A stretch of DNA of 64,000 nt from Rhizobiales bacterium Ga0077545 (GTDB lineage Bacteria > Pseudomonadota > Alphaproteobacteria > Rhizobiales > Methylopilaceae): positions 62,001-126,000 of the forward strand of contig LNEV01000016.1 in the NCBI GenBank assembly GCA_001464335.1, in the 5' to 3' direction. The notes beneath the pieces were generated by a model that was given only the letters and a program-made list of their open reading frames with translations, made no database searches and had not been told where the DNA came from. Both the position numbers and the translations under genes were made by a program. Positions 9,038 through 16,474 of the stretch are shown here, piece after piece; position 1 is the first letter of the stretch; every line of letters starts with the position of its first letter.

Positions 9038-9393
9038 TCGAGCTCCTCTTTTTTCTTCAACGGGCCTTCGCAACTGCTCTCATATCGTAATATGTGGCCA
9101 CAATGGGGCTTGAAGCCACGTAACGCCGCAGCTACGGCATCTGAATAATCGCGGGCGTTTCCGCGCGTTGAAGGAGCGGAGGCCATCGAACGGTCCCTTG
9201 CGGCAACCGATGTTACGCCGATGGTGCTCGTAAATCGGATCGCTCCGGCCGCTGTCTGACCCTCCTATCGGCGATGGAGAATGGTGCCTGACCCGTTCAG
9301 CGTGCTCGATGCGATGCCCGAAGGGCTTGACGGACTGCCGCCCGTTTGCCTTGCTTCATGTAGGCTTTGCGCAAAGTACGGGTATTGGACGAG
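9038..9393. other. Intergenic region without a recognisable gene
   Basis: These 356 bases separate the divergent HWE kinase and the 79-residue protein. A small palindrome (CATAT-CGTA-ATATG, 9081-9094) lies 44 bases upstream of the kinase start and could be an operator. Short reading frames here show no similarity that I recognise and lack ribosome binding sites. Confidence 0.4.
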
Positions 9394-9633
9394 ATGACGG
9401 AAAGACGGGAATTGTATCGCAGTCCCAATGGAGATTCATGGTTTCTCGCGCGCGATCCGTCCGATGGAAGGGCGTTCGTTATGCACCAGCCGACCGACTC
9501 TTCCGGGGCAAAGCTGTCTCATATCGATCTGGCGTCCTTCCTCGGCACCGGAGTAAAGGGGCCCGAGCACCAGGCGCTGCTCCGCCTGATCGGAACGCTT
9601 GTGGACGTGCCCCCCTATGCCGAGCGGACCTAA
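9394..9633 (+). CDS. Small conserved hypothetical protein
   Basis: This 79-residue protein begins MTERRELYRSPNGDSWFLAR and ends GPEHQALLRLIGTLVDV. The pattern (RSPNGD-W-LARD, then a Gly/Ser-rich middle and GPEHQALL) matches a family of small soluble proteins that I recall from rhizobial genomes, with no known function. The ATG at 9394 is weakly preceded by GGACGAG. It has no signal peptide or membrane segment. It lies in the tRNA-Leu islet. Confidence 0.7.
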   Translation: MTERRELYRSPNGDSWFLARDPSDGRAFVMHQPTDSSGAKLSHIDLASFLGTGVKGPEHQALLRLIGTLVDVPPYAERT

Positions 9634-9898
9634 AGCGAGAAACGCCCCGCCGATCTCGTCGCCACGTCATGAAGAAGATGCCGCCTTGCTATTTCGGGCC
9701 GACGAACGCATGATGGCGTGCCTGCTGGCGGATAAATACTTCCGCATCCCAAGTTCCCCAAAGCGCCTGTCTTGGGAGTGCTAGGCAAGACGAATTTTGG
9801 CCTGCCTTGTCCGTACGTCCTGAAGGGTGTGCTTCCAAGTCACCCGATGCTCGATCATCACAGGACGACGCGCCTTTGGCGCATATAAGGAGGCCATA

Positions 9899-10108
9899 AT
9901 GGCTATCAACGGAACCGTGAAGTTTTATAATTCTCAAAAAGGCTTCGGCTTTATTCAGCCGGACGACGGCGGAGCGGACGTGTTCGTCCACGCAACCGCG
10001 CTTGAAGCGGCCGGCATCTACTCCCTCAACGAGGGTCAGAAGGTTTCCTTCGAAGTGATTGCGGATCGCGGCAAGACAAAGGCCGCAAGTCTTGAGACTG
10101 CGAACTGA
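9899..10108 (+). CDS. Cold-shock protein (CspA family)
   Basis: This 69-residue single cold-shock domain protein is a single-stranded nucleic-acid binder that melts mRNA structure. The RNP1 motif (KGFGFIQPD) and RNP2 motif (VFVHATAL) are intact after the opening [14 protein letters not shown] perfect AAGGAGG at 9887-9893 precedes the ATG by five bases, so the upstream in-frame codons are 5'-UTR. The 265-base gap before the gene has no other coding evidence and could contain a long cold-shock leader. A strong terminator follows. Confidence 0.95.
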   Translation: MAINGTVKFYNSQKGFGFIQPDDGGADVFVHATALEAAGIYSLNEGQKVSFEVIADRGKTKAASLETAN

Positions 10109-10116
10109 CCATCGAG

Positions 10117-10146
10117 AGCCCGGCCTCAGTGCCGGGCTTTTTCTTT
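10117..10146 (+). terminator. Rho-independent terminator of the cold-shock gene
   Basis: An 8-bp stem AGCCCGGC/GCCGGGCT (10117-10124 with 10131-10138) and a six-base loop are followed by a T-rich tract (TTTTTCTTT). Confidence 0.88.
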
Positions 10147-10288
10147 CCCGGCGATGATCTGCGTCGCCGCACGTGCGACATTGAAGTCTGGACGATCAAG
10201 GCCAGCGCCCAGCTCACCTGAGCTTGCGGGAGACCGCGCGCCGGCCGATCCATGTGCAACCGGCGGCCTGCACAGCGCCACGAAACAA

Positions 10289-10753
10289 CTAGTGTGCTTC
10301 GAACTCTTCCAGATTGAGCCAGTCGGCAACGGCATTGCCGTCATGGCTGCCCTCCTGCTGCCACCGGACGTACGCACGTTCGCGGAGGTGCTGGCCCAAA
10401 GCCTGCTCCCAATATTCCTTCGACTTGCCTTCTGGACGACCGGCCTGTTCCCAAAGAAAATAGGCGCGCTGGCGCACCTCCTCTTTCAGCCCTTCCTTTG
10501 TCTCGGAATTGCAATCCACATCGTCGCCGAACGGCTGCAATTGGCCCCCACGGCTGATATGCATTCTGGCTGTCAGCAGACATAGCTCATCATCGGGAAC
10601 CAGCTGGCCATGCCGTGCAGCTTCCAGGGCTTTCGCCTCGTAATCACGCTCGTCGTGCGAACCTGCCTCCAGCGTGACCGGGTACGTGTGAAGAACCGAT
10701 CCATTGCGATCCATCACATCAACAAGGCGCTCATCTGCCATCTTATGTGCCAT
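10289..10753 (-). CDS. Protein with two DUF2934-like repeats
   Basis: This 154-residue protein of unknown function has about 60 N-terminal residues without a recognised domain (MADERLVDVMDRNGSVLHTYP). Two tandem helical repeats of DUF2934 type follow: RQRAYFLWEQAGRPEGKSKE (about 94-113) and RERAYVRWQQEGSHDGNA (about 124-141). DUF2934 proteins are common in rhizobia and their role is unknown. Start candidates are the adjacent ATGs at 10756 and 10753 and another at 10741; none has a strong ribosome site. It lies within the islet. Confidence 0.75.
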   Translation of the reverse strand: MAHKMADERLVDVMDRNGSVLHTYPVTLEAGSHDERDYEAKALEAARHGQLVPDDELCLLTARMHISRGGQLQPFGDDVDCNSETKEGLKEEVRQRAYFLWEQAGRPEGKSKEYWEQALGQHLRERAYVRWQQEGSHDGNAVADWLNLEEFEAH

Positions 10754-10922
10754 CATTCTTCGGAGAAAAGGAACGTCCTCGTAACAGCCGAAAGTGGACG
10801 CTTGATGGCGACAGAGAAATTATGAGCGGCCTAGCCCTCGGGGCACCGTACAGCGCAATTGCTGTTAGACGTGGACCGACGCTAAACCGCACTTGGCCAG
10901 CCGCGGCTCGATCGTATCTGGC

Positions 10923-11225
10923 TTATCCGAGTTCCGCGTAAAAATCACAGATCAGATCAACGACCTTGATCGCCTCAAAATCGGTCATATGGGCGACCGT
11001 CTCCATTGCTGTGGATTCAATGTCGTTCTGATCGACGGCCAGGAGGTCCAGAATTCGGGCGAACTTGATCTTGAGTTCGGCGCGTCCTTCGAATTGATCG
11101 ATGGTGACCTCGAGAATGCTCTCTGACGCGGCGATCAGGCGGGACTGGATCGGGTCGCCAGAAGCGGCAAGGGTGCGTATCGCTGCGAAAAACTGTTCGT
11201 GTGGATTGGCACTTGTGTCGTCCAT
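10923..11225 (-). CDS. Small hypothetical protein
   Basis: This 100-residue acidic, helix-rich soluble protein starts MDDTSANPHEQFFAAIRTLA. I do not recognise the family. The start at 11225 is well supported by GGAGGCGA just upstream. It has no signal peptide, membrane segment or metal motif. It is the last gene of the accessory stretch between tRNA-Leu and the ridA/amidotransferase pair and is divergent from ridA. Confidence 0.6.
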   Translation of the reverse strand: MDDTSANPHEQFFAAIRTLAASGDPIQSRLIAASESILEVTIDQFEGRAELKIKFARILDLLAVDQNDIESTAMETVAHMTDFEAIKVVDLICDFYAELG

Positions 11226-11379
11226 TCGCCTCCGTCTCCCTTTAACGCGAGCCATGGACGTGAGCTCGAACGGCGACGTAGAATTTGCAGGACGGCGTGT
11301 CAACCGGGACGATACGGACCCTGCGGGTGAGCAGGTGGGCGGCATCGGCCTTGCCAGGATGGCGGCCGAAGGAGTTCCC

Positions 11380-11778
11380 ATGCCGACACCCCGTTATACG
11401 ATGATCCCCGGCGCGCCGACGCCCGTTGCGCCGTTCAGCCATGCGGTCGAAACCGATGGCTTCATCTTCATCACCGGCCAGATGCCGACCTGGCCCGATG
11501 ACGATTCCCGCCCCCTGCCCGAAGGGATCGACGCGCAGACGCGGCGCGTGATGGACAATCTCGTCATCGTGCTCGAAGGCGTCGGCGCGCATCTGTCGGA
11601 CGTCGTGCAGGCGCGCGTCTATCTGACCGAGTTCGAGCGTGATTACGCGGCGATGAACGAGGCGTATGCGTCGTATTTTCCGCAAGATCGCCGTCCGGCA
11701 CGCACCTGCGTCGGCGTGACGGGGCTTGCGCGCGGCGCGCTTGTCGAGATCGATCTGGTGGCCCGGCGCGCGGTGTAG
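11380..11778 (+). CDS. RidA/YjgF-family protein
   Basis: This 132-residue protein is of the family that hydrolyses reactive enamine/imine intermediates. It shows the typical FSHAVETDGFIFITGQMP opening strand, the NLVIVLEGVGAHLSDVVQARVYLT helix-strand, and RPARTCVGVTGLARGALVEID, whose arginine binds substrate carboxylate in active members. The start at 11380 follows GAAGGAG. A glutamine amidotransferase begins nine bases later, so the two are likely co-transcribed. Confidence 0.9.
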   Translation: MPTPRYTMIPGAPTPVAPFSHAVETDGFIFITGQMPTWPDDDSRPLPEGIDAQTRRVMDNLVIVLEGVGAHLSDVVQARVYLTEFERDYAAMNEAYASYFPQDRRPARTCVGVTGLARGALVEIDLVARRAV

Positions 11779-11786
11779 GCGCAACC

Positions 11787-12512
11787 ATGCGCATCCTCGT
11801 TTTCCAGCACCTCGCCGCCGAGCATCCGGGCACGTTCCGCGATGTCTGGGCGCAGGACGGGCATACGTGGGACATCGTCGATTTCGAAGCCGGGGCCGCC
11901 ATTCCCGCGCCCGACCTTTACGATCTTCTCATCGTGATGGGCGGAACCATGAATGTCTGGCAGGAGGACGAACATCCCTTTCTCGCGCCGGAGAAAGCCG
12001 CCATCCGCCATTGGGTGAAGGATCTCGGCCGCCCCTATTTCGGGGTGTGCCTCGGCCATCAATTGCTGGCGGAGGCGCTCGGCGGACGGGTCGGGCTGAT
12101 GCCAAAGCCGGAAATCGGCCTTGCTGCGGTGCGGCTGACGGAGGATGGCCGGAGCGACCCGCTGTTCAGCGGCTTTCCCGACAGAACGGACGTGTTCCAA
12201 TGGCACGGCGCGGAGGTGCAGGAGCTTCCCACCGGCGCGCACATACTCGCCGGTAACCACGCCTCATCCGTTCAGGCCATGCGCTGGGGCAGGCATGCCT
12301 GCGGCGTGCAGTTTCACCCCGAGATTTCCGAAAGCTCGATTGCGGATTGGGAGCGAATCCCCGCCTACAAGGCGGATCTCGAAAAGGCGCTCGGCAAGGA
12401 AAAGGCCGACGGACTGGCGGGCCTTGTGCGGCCCCGCCTGCCGGAATTCCGCACGGCGGCGGAGCGGTTCAGCCGCAACGTGCTGGAAGACGCGGCAGAC
12501 GGGCCGTTCTGA
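11787..12512 (+). CDS. Class I glutamine amidotransferase-like protein
   Basis: This 241-residue stand-alone GATase domain releases ammonia from glutamine or a gamma-glutamyl compound. The nucleophile Cys lies in PYFGVCLGHQLLAEALGG (about residue 92), and the catalytic His/Glu pair in VQFHPEISESS (about 173-175). A WHGAEV segment is also typical of the GMP-synthase-like subgroup, which includes gamma-glutamyl-polyamine hydrolases. The synthase partner and substrate are unknown. It directly follows ridA. Confidence 0.88.
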   Translation: MRILVFQHLAAEHPGTFRDVWAQDGHTWDIVDFEAGAAIPAPDLYDLLIVMGGTMNVWQEDEHPFLAPEKAAIRHWVKDLGRPYFGVCLGHQLLAEALGGRVGLMPKPEIGLAAVRLTEDGRSDPLFSGFPDRTDVFQWHGAEVQELPTGAHILAGNHASSVQAMRWGRHACGVQFHPEISESSIADWERIPAYKADLEKALGKEKADGLAGLVRPRLPEFRTAAERFSRNVLEDAADGPF

Positions 12513-12556
12513 AGGGAGCGCGCCCTCGCGCCGGATGGCACGAGGGCTGATGCAGA

Positions 12557-12871
12557 TCAATCGTCCCAACGATCGTCGTCATCGTCGTCCCGCTTGACGC
12601 GGATGACATCGCCCGAACGGCTGACCTTGAGCTCGACGCGATGGCCATCGGCGTTGCGGGCCTCGACTTCATAGCGCCCGTCATCGCGCTCGATTTCGCG
12701 AATGGCGCTGTAGCCCTGTTCCACGAGACGCTGGGAGAGTTCGTCCACGCCGATCCAGTTGCCGCGGCTCTGCGAACGATGGCGGCCATCGTCGTCGTCA
12801 TCGGCATAGCCGGGTCCGGTTGCGACAAGAGCGGCCAGCGCGGCGAATGAGAGGACTGCGATCTTTTTCAT
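12557..12871 (-). CDS. Secreted PepSY-like small protein
   Basis: This 104-residue protein has a clear signal peptide (MKKIAVLSFAALAALVATG, cleavage after GYA) and an acidic DDDDD start of the mature part. A PepSY-like domain follows (LSQRLVEQGYSAIREIERDD, then YEVEARNADGHRVELKVS) and a very acidic C-terminus. It probably sits in the periplasm and may bind cations. The ATG at 12871 follows GGAACTCCC. It is divergent from a second PepSY gene that is coupled to a two-component system. Confidence 0.85.
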   Translation of the reverse strand: MKKIAVLSFAALAALVATGPGYADDDDDGRHRSQSRGNWIGVDELSQRLVEQGYSAIREIERDDGRYEVEARNADGHRVELKVSRSGDVIRVKRDDDDDDRWDD

Positions 12872-12998
12872 GGGAGTTCCTTTCCGTTCCGGTTTGTGCT
12901 CTTCGAGCGAGCAGAACGGTTTTGCCTGAACCGGCATGACAGCCACCTGAGCGGTGCTGTCAGCGTTTTGTCATCTTGGGTCAGCGATAGACGCACGC

Positions 12999-13565
12999 GT
13001 GAAACACTTGTCGCCTGTCCTCGTTCTCGTCGCAGCACTCCTGCTTGGCCTCGGCCTCGGGGCCGGAGGCATGTATGTGGCCCGCCCGCTTTTTTCGGTG
13101 GGACAGCCTGTCTCCGTGCCCGTCGCGGCGCCTGCCGCTTCCGTCGCCCCTCCCGCCGCGCCGGCAGCCGTGCCCGTTGCGCCGCCCACGCCTGCGGCGG
13201 AACAGCCTTCCCGCGCCCCTGTCACGGATGTCCCTGCGGCCGAATTCCCGGCCGCAGAAGCGCCCGGTGTCACGGCACCTGCCGTGGGCCCGCCCGCGCC
13301 CGCAGCGCCTCCTGTCCAGCCCCGGCCCGCGCCTGAAACGGAGCGCGCGCTCGAAGGCGTGAAAGCCGGCGCCTTCCTGCCGCTCGAACAGCTGACCGCA
13401 ATGCTGCGCGAGCGCTTTCCGGGCGAGGTGCTCGGCGTCAAGCTGGATCAGGACGACGGGGTCACCTATTACGAATTCAAGATCCTGACGAAAGCCGGCC
13501 GTGTGATGGAGATCGAGGTCGATCCACGCACGGGCCGCGTGCTCGACGTCGACGAGGACGATTGA
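12999..13565 (+). CDS. Membrane-anchored PepSY-domain protein
   Basis: This 188-residue protein has a GTG start, an N-terminal membrane anchor (VLVLVAALLLGLGLGAGG) and a long Ala/Pro-rich linker (about residues 35-115). The C-terminal PepSY-like domain contains LEQLTAMLRERFPGEVLGVK, then YYEFKILTKAGRVMEIEVD, and ends in TGRVLDVDEDD. Its stop overlaps the start of the response regulator gene (TGATG), so it is translationally coupled to the two-component system and is probably its periplasmic modulator. Confidence 0.82.
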   Translation: MKHLSPVLVLVAALLLGLGLGAGGMYVARPLFSVGQPVSVPVAAPAASVAPPAAPAAVPVAPPTPAAEQPSRAPVTDVPAAEFPAAEAPGVTAPAVGPPAPAAPPVQPRPAPETERALEGVKAGAFLPLEQLTAMLRERFPGEVLGVKLDQDDGVTYYEFKILTKAGRVMEIEVDPRTGRVLDVDEDD

Positions 13566-14224
13566 TGCGCCTTCTGCTGGTCGAGGACGACGCCCGCATT
13601 CAGGCCAATGTGAAGGCCGCTCTGGAAGCGGCGGGCTATGTCGTCGATGTCAGCTCCGACGGCGAGGACGCCTGGTTTCTCGGCGACACCGAAAATTACG
13701 CGGCCTGCGTGCTCGATCTCGGCCTGCCCGGAATGGACGGCCTGTCCGTACTGAAGCGCTGGCGCGAGAACGGCCGCGCCTTCCCGGTCGTCATCCTGAC
13801 GGCGCGCGGGTCCTGGCGCGAGCGCGTCGAGGGCATGGATTCGGGTGCCGACGATTATCTGCCCAAGCCCTTCGAGATGGACGAGCTGCTGGCGCGCCTC
13901 AGGGCCGCGCTGCGGCGCGGCACCGGCCATGCGAGCCCCCTCCTCTCGGTCGGCACGATCACGCTCGACACCCGCCAGATGCGCGTGACGAAAGACGGCG
14001 TTCCGGTCTCGCTGTCCCCGCAGGAGTACCGACTGGTCGCCTTCATGCTGCACAATGCGGACCGCGTCGTGCCGCAGCACGAACTGGCCGAGCATCTGCA
14101 GGGTGAATACGGCGACCGTGAATCGAATGCGGTGGAGGTTCTGGTCGGGCGCGTCCGCCGCAAGCTGGGCAGCGATTTCATCGAGACGCGCAGGGGCTTC
14201 GGCTATTCGGTTGGCGCCGAATGA
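13565..14224 (+). CDS. OmpR-family response regulator
   Basis: This 219-residue transcription factor has an N-terminal receiver domain (LLLVEDDARIQ acidic pocket, phospho-acceptor Asp in VLDLGLPGMDG, Thr in ILTARG, Lys in YLPKPFE). The C-terminal winged helix (LSPQEYRLVAFMLHN, then VEVLVGRVRRKLG, then ETRRGFGYSV) is that of the PhoP/QseB type. The ATG at 13565 overlaps the PepSY stop and is preferred to a TTG one codon upstream. The kinase gene overlaps its stop by four bases. Confidence 0.95.
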   Translation: MRLLLVEDDARIQANVKAALEAAGYVVDVSSDGEDAWFLGDTENYAACVLDLGLPGMDGLSVLKRWRENGRAFPVVILTARGSWRERVEGMDSGADDYLPKPFEMDELLARLRAALRRGTGHASPLLSVGTITLDTRQMRVTKDGVPVSLSPQEYRLVAFMLHNADRVVPQHELAEHLQGEYGDRESNAVEVLVGRVRRKLGSDFIETRRGFGYSVGAE

Positions 14225-15585
14225 AGGCATTCCGTTCGATCCGCCTCCGGCTTTTGCTGTTTTCGCTGGTGGTGACGCTCTTTGCGCTGATGGCGGCAGG
14301 CGCGGGTCTCGTGTCGCTGTTCGGGCGGCACATCGAACGGCGCATCGCCTCCGAGCTCGACGTCACCATCAACCAGATCGCCGCGGGGATCGAAGCCCCG
14401 CAAGGCGGATCTCTGGCGCTGACGGCCCTGCCGACCAATCCGCGTTTCGCGCAGCCCTATTCCGGCCTGTACTGGCAGGTGACGGACGAAAGCCGCGGCA
14501 CGGTTCAGCGTTCGCAATCCCTGTGGGATGTCCAGATCGCACTTCCGAACTTGGAGGGAACGAGCGCCGAAAGCCAGTCGGGACGCGCCGAGGGCCCGGC
14601 GGGCCAAACCCTTTTCCTGCGTGAGAAGCGGCTCGTCATCGCCTTGCCGGGCGGCGACCGCACTGTTCGCATCACGCTTGCGGAAGACGAAGCCGACATC
14701 CGCACCCTGCGTGACGCGTTCCGCTCCGAGCTTGTTCCGGCGCTTCTCATTCTTGGCACCGTCCTTCTCATCGGCGCCTGGCTTCAGGTCGGCGCCGGCC
14801 TTCGCCCCTTCGCGTCCGTGCGGCGCGGCGTCCGTGACATCCGCACCGGCGCGAGGAAGCGCCTTTCTCCGGATGTGCCTGTCGAGATCGGGCCTCTCGT
14901 CGAGGAGGTCAATACGCTGCTCGACACGCAGGACGGGCTGATGGCCCGCGCGCGCGACCGTGCGGCCGATCTGGCGCACGGCCTGCGCACGCCCTTGACA
15001 GCCCTTGCTTCCGACGCCGAAAGGCTGAAAGCGGAAGGTCATCCCGAGATTGCGGCGGAGGTGTCCGCGCTCGCGGCACGCATGCGGCGCAGCGTGGAGC
15101 GTGAACTTGCCCGGGCACGCGAGCGCCATTCCGACGAGAGGCAGAGCGTGCGGCTGCAGGAGGCCGCGAATGCGATTGTCCGCACCTTGATGCGCACACC
15201 CAAGGGCGAGCATCTGGAATTCGACGTTGACTGCACGGACGAGATCGCGCTCAAGGCCGATGCTGACGATCTCTACGACGTGCTCGGCAATCTACTGGAG
15301 AACGCCGTGCGCGCCGCCGCCACGCGCGTGCGAATATCGTGCTCGGCCGAAGACGGCCAATGGCTCATCGCCGTGGAGAACGACGGCGCGGCCATCGCCC
15401 CGGAAAAAATAAAAGCCCTTTCGGCGCGCGGGCGGCGTCAGGACGAAACCGAAGGCGCAGGGCTTGGCCTTGCGATCGTGTCGGACGTCCTTGCCGCCTA
15501 TGGATCGGCGCCCGACTTTTTCTCATCGCCCCTTGGCGGCCTCGGCGTGCGCTTCCGCCTGCCGCGCGCTAGTGAAGGTGGATGA
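14221..15585 (+). CDS. Sensor histidine kinase (PhoQ/QseC-like)
   Basis: This 454-residue membrane kinase has two transmembrane helices (about residues 10-32 and 165-190) that flank a periplasmic sensor. A HAMP-like linker, an H-box (AADLAHGLRTPLTAL) and an ATP-binding domain with N-box (LYDVLGNLLENAVRAA) and G-box (GAGLGLAIVSDVL) follow. The gene overlaps the response regulator by four bases. Its 3' end overlaps the convergent usg gene by 17 bases. With PepSY proteins nearby, Mg2+ or cationic stress is a plausible signal, but this is inference. Confidence 0.94.
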   Translation: MKAFRSIRLRLLLFSLVVTLFALMAAGAGLVSLFGRHIERRIASELDVTINQIAAGIEAPQGGSLALTALPTNPRFAQPYSGLYWQVTDESRGTVQRSQSLWDVQIALPNLEGTSAESQSGRAEGPAGQTLFLREKRLVIALPGGDRTVRITLAEDEADIRTLRDAFRSELVPALLILGTVLLIGAWLQVGAGLRPFASVRRGVRDIRTGARKRLSPDVPVEIGPLVEEVNTLLDTQDGLMARARDRAADLAHGLRTPLTALASDAERLKAEGHPEIAAEVSALAARMRRSVERELARARERHSDERQSVRLQEAANAIVRTLMRTPKGEHLEFDVDCTDEIALKADADDLYDVLGNLLENAVRAAATRVRISCSAEDGQWLIAVENDGAAIAPEKIKALSARGRRQDETEGAGLGLAIVSDVLAAYGSAPDFFSSPLGGLGVRFRLPRASEGG

Positions 15586-15841
15586 TCCCGTCCACCGCCC
15601 GGTATTCCGACGGGCGGATGAGCGCCGTATGGGCGACCTTCACCGAATGCAGAGGCCCCTCGATCTGGGCCTTCCAGAAATCGAGGAATTTGACGAGAAC
15701 CGGAAAATCTGGTGCCAGATCGTATTGCTGCCAGAGATAGGTCTGCAGCAAAGCGGGATGATCGGGCATGCGGTACAGGATTTCGGCCGTCGTCAGCCCA
15801 TAGCCGTTCATCTGTTTCAGGAAATCCGCGGACACTGCCAT
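15569..15841 (-). CDS. Usg family protein
   Basis: This 90-residue protein carries the Usg family pattern (ILYRMPDHPALLQTYLWQQYDLAPDFP, then FLDFWKAQIEGPLHSVKVAH). The family is almost restricted to alphaproteobacteria and its function is unknown. It is soluble with no signal peptide. The gene is monocistronic between the kinase and the Rrf2 regulator. Confidence 0.88.
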   Translation of the reverse strand: MAVSADFLKQMNGYGLTTAEILYRMPDHPALLQTYLWQQYDLAPDFPVLVKFLDFWKAQIEGPLHSVKVAHTALIRPSEYRAVDGIIHLH

Positions 15842-15942
15842 TCAGCACCTCCGAAAACACCACAGGCACGATGGTGAATCCAATCGGGCCGCCCGGCAAG
15901 GGCCTTACACGGAAGACACTACATTTTTCAGAAGTTTGGCAC

Positions 15943-16398
15943 TCACTCCGCGGGAGTGATAGCAACACCTGTGCCGTCGTTACGGGATGCGAACAGGGCC
16001 AGCATGTCCGCCTTGCGCCGCATCAGATCCTCGAGCGTGTAGCGGTCGAGGACGGCGAGAAACGCCGCGACGGCTTCGCCGAGCACGCCCTGCAGCCCGC
16101 AGGCCGGCGAGATCAGGCAGCTCGGACAATCGACGAGATCGAAATCGGTTTCGGTGAGGCGCAGCACCTCGCCGACGCAAATCTCCGAGGCAGGCCGTGC
16201 GAGCCTCAGCCCGCCGGTGCGTCCGCGCATGCTGGCGACGTAGCCGCCCCGCGCCAGATCGTTGACGACCTTCATCAGGTGGTTTTCCGAAATGCCGTAC
16301 GCCCTGGCGATCTCCGAAATCGAGCAGCGCTTCTCCGTACGCGCCGCCAGGTAGATCAACACCCGCATGGAGTAGTCGGAATAACGTGTGAGCCGCAT
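15943..16398 (-). CDS. Rrf2-family Fe-S transcriptional regulator (NsrR-like)
   Basis: This 151-residue regulator has an N-terminal winged helix (MRLTRYSDYSMRVLIYLA, then CSISEIARAYGISENHLMKVV) and a three-cysteine cluster ligand set, C91, C94 and C100, in VDCPSCLISPACG. NsrR uses three conserved cysteines in this region to hold an NO-sensitive Fe-S cluster. The gene is divergent from a flavohaemoglobin-reductase-like gene, and a palindrome resembling an NsrR site lies between them. The role as an NO-responsive repressor is well supported by context but not proven. Confidence 0.87.
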   Translation of the reverse strand: MRLTRYSDYSMRVLIYLAARTEKRCSISEIARAYGISENHLMKVVNDLARGGYVASMRGRTGGLRLARPASEICVGEVLRLTETDFDLVDCPSCLISPACGLQGVLGEAVAAFLAVLDRYTLEDLMRRKADMLALFASRNDGTGVAITPAE

Positions 16399-16412
16399 CG
16401 GGTCGCCGCGAT

Positions 16413-16435
16413 TAGATGTAAACTATTTCCATCTT
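16413..16435. promoter_or_regulatory. NsrR-like palindromic operator
   Basis: The 23-base site is TAGATGTAAA-CTA-TTTCCATCTT, with 8 of 10 arm positions complementary. E. coli NsrR sites have half-sites of the form AAGATGYATTT and the same total length of 23 bases. It lies 14 bases upstream of the Rrf2 start and about 40 bases upstream of the reductase-PAS start, so it could control both divergent genes. Confidence 0.65.
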
Positions 16436-16474
16436 TTAGACCGGATGCTACGACTTGGCCAGCGGAGGAACATG

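Noticed and set aside
9827..9898. N-terminal extension of the cold-shock protein
   Set aside because: A perfect AAGGAGG directly before the ATG at 9899 and the family length of 69 residues show that the upstream codons are leader.
11226..11379. Far-end attachment repeat of the tRNA-Leu islet
   Set aside because: No copy of the tRNA 3' segment TTCGAGTCCTTTCCTGGGCA was found here or elsewhere up to ridA.
12517..12548. Hairpin GCCCTCG/CGAGGGC after the amidotransferase as a terminator
   Set aside because: There is a stem but no T-run on either side, so it is too weak to list as a terminator.
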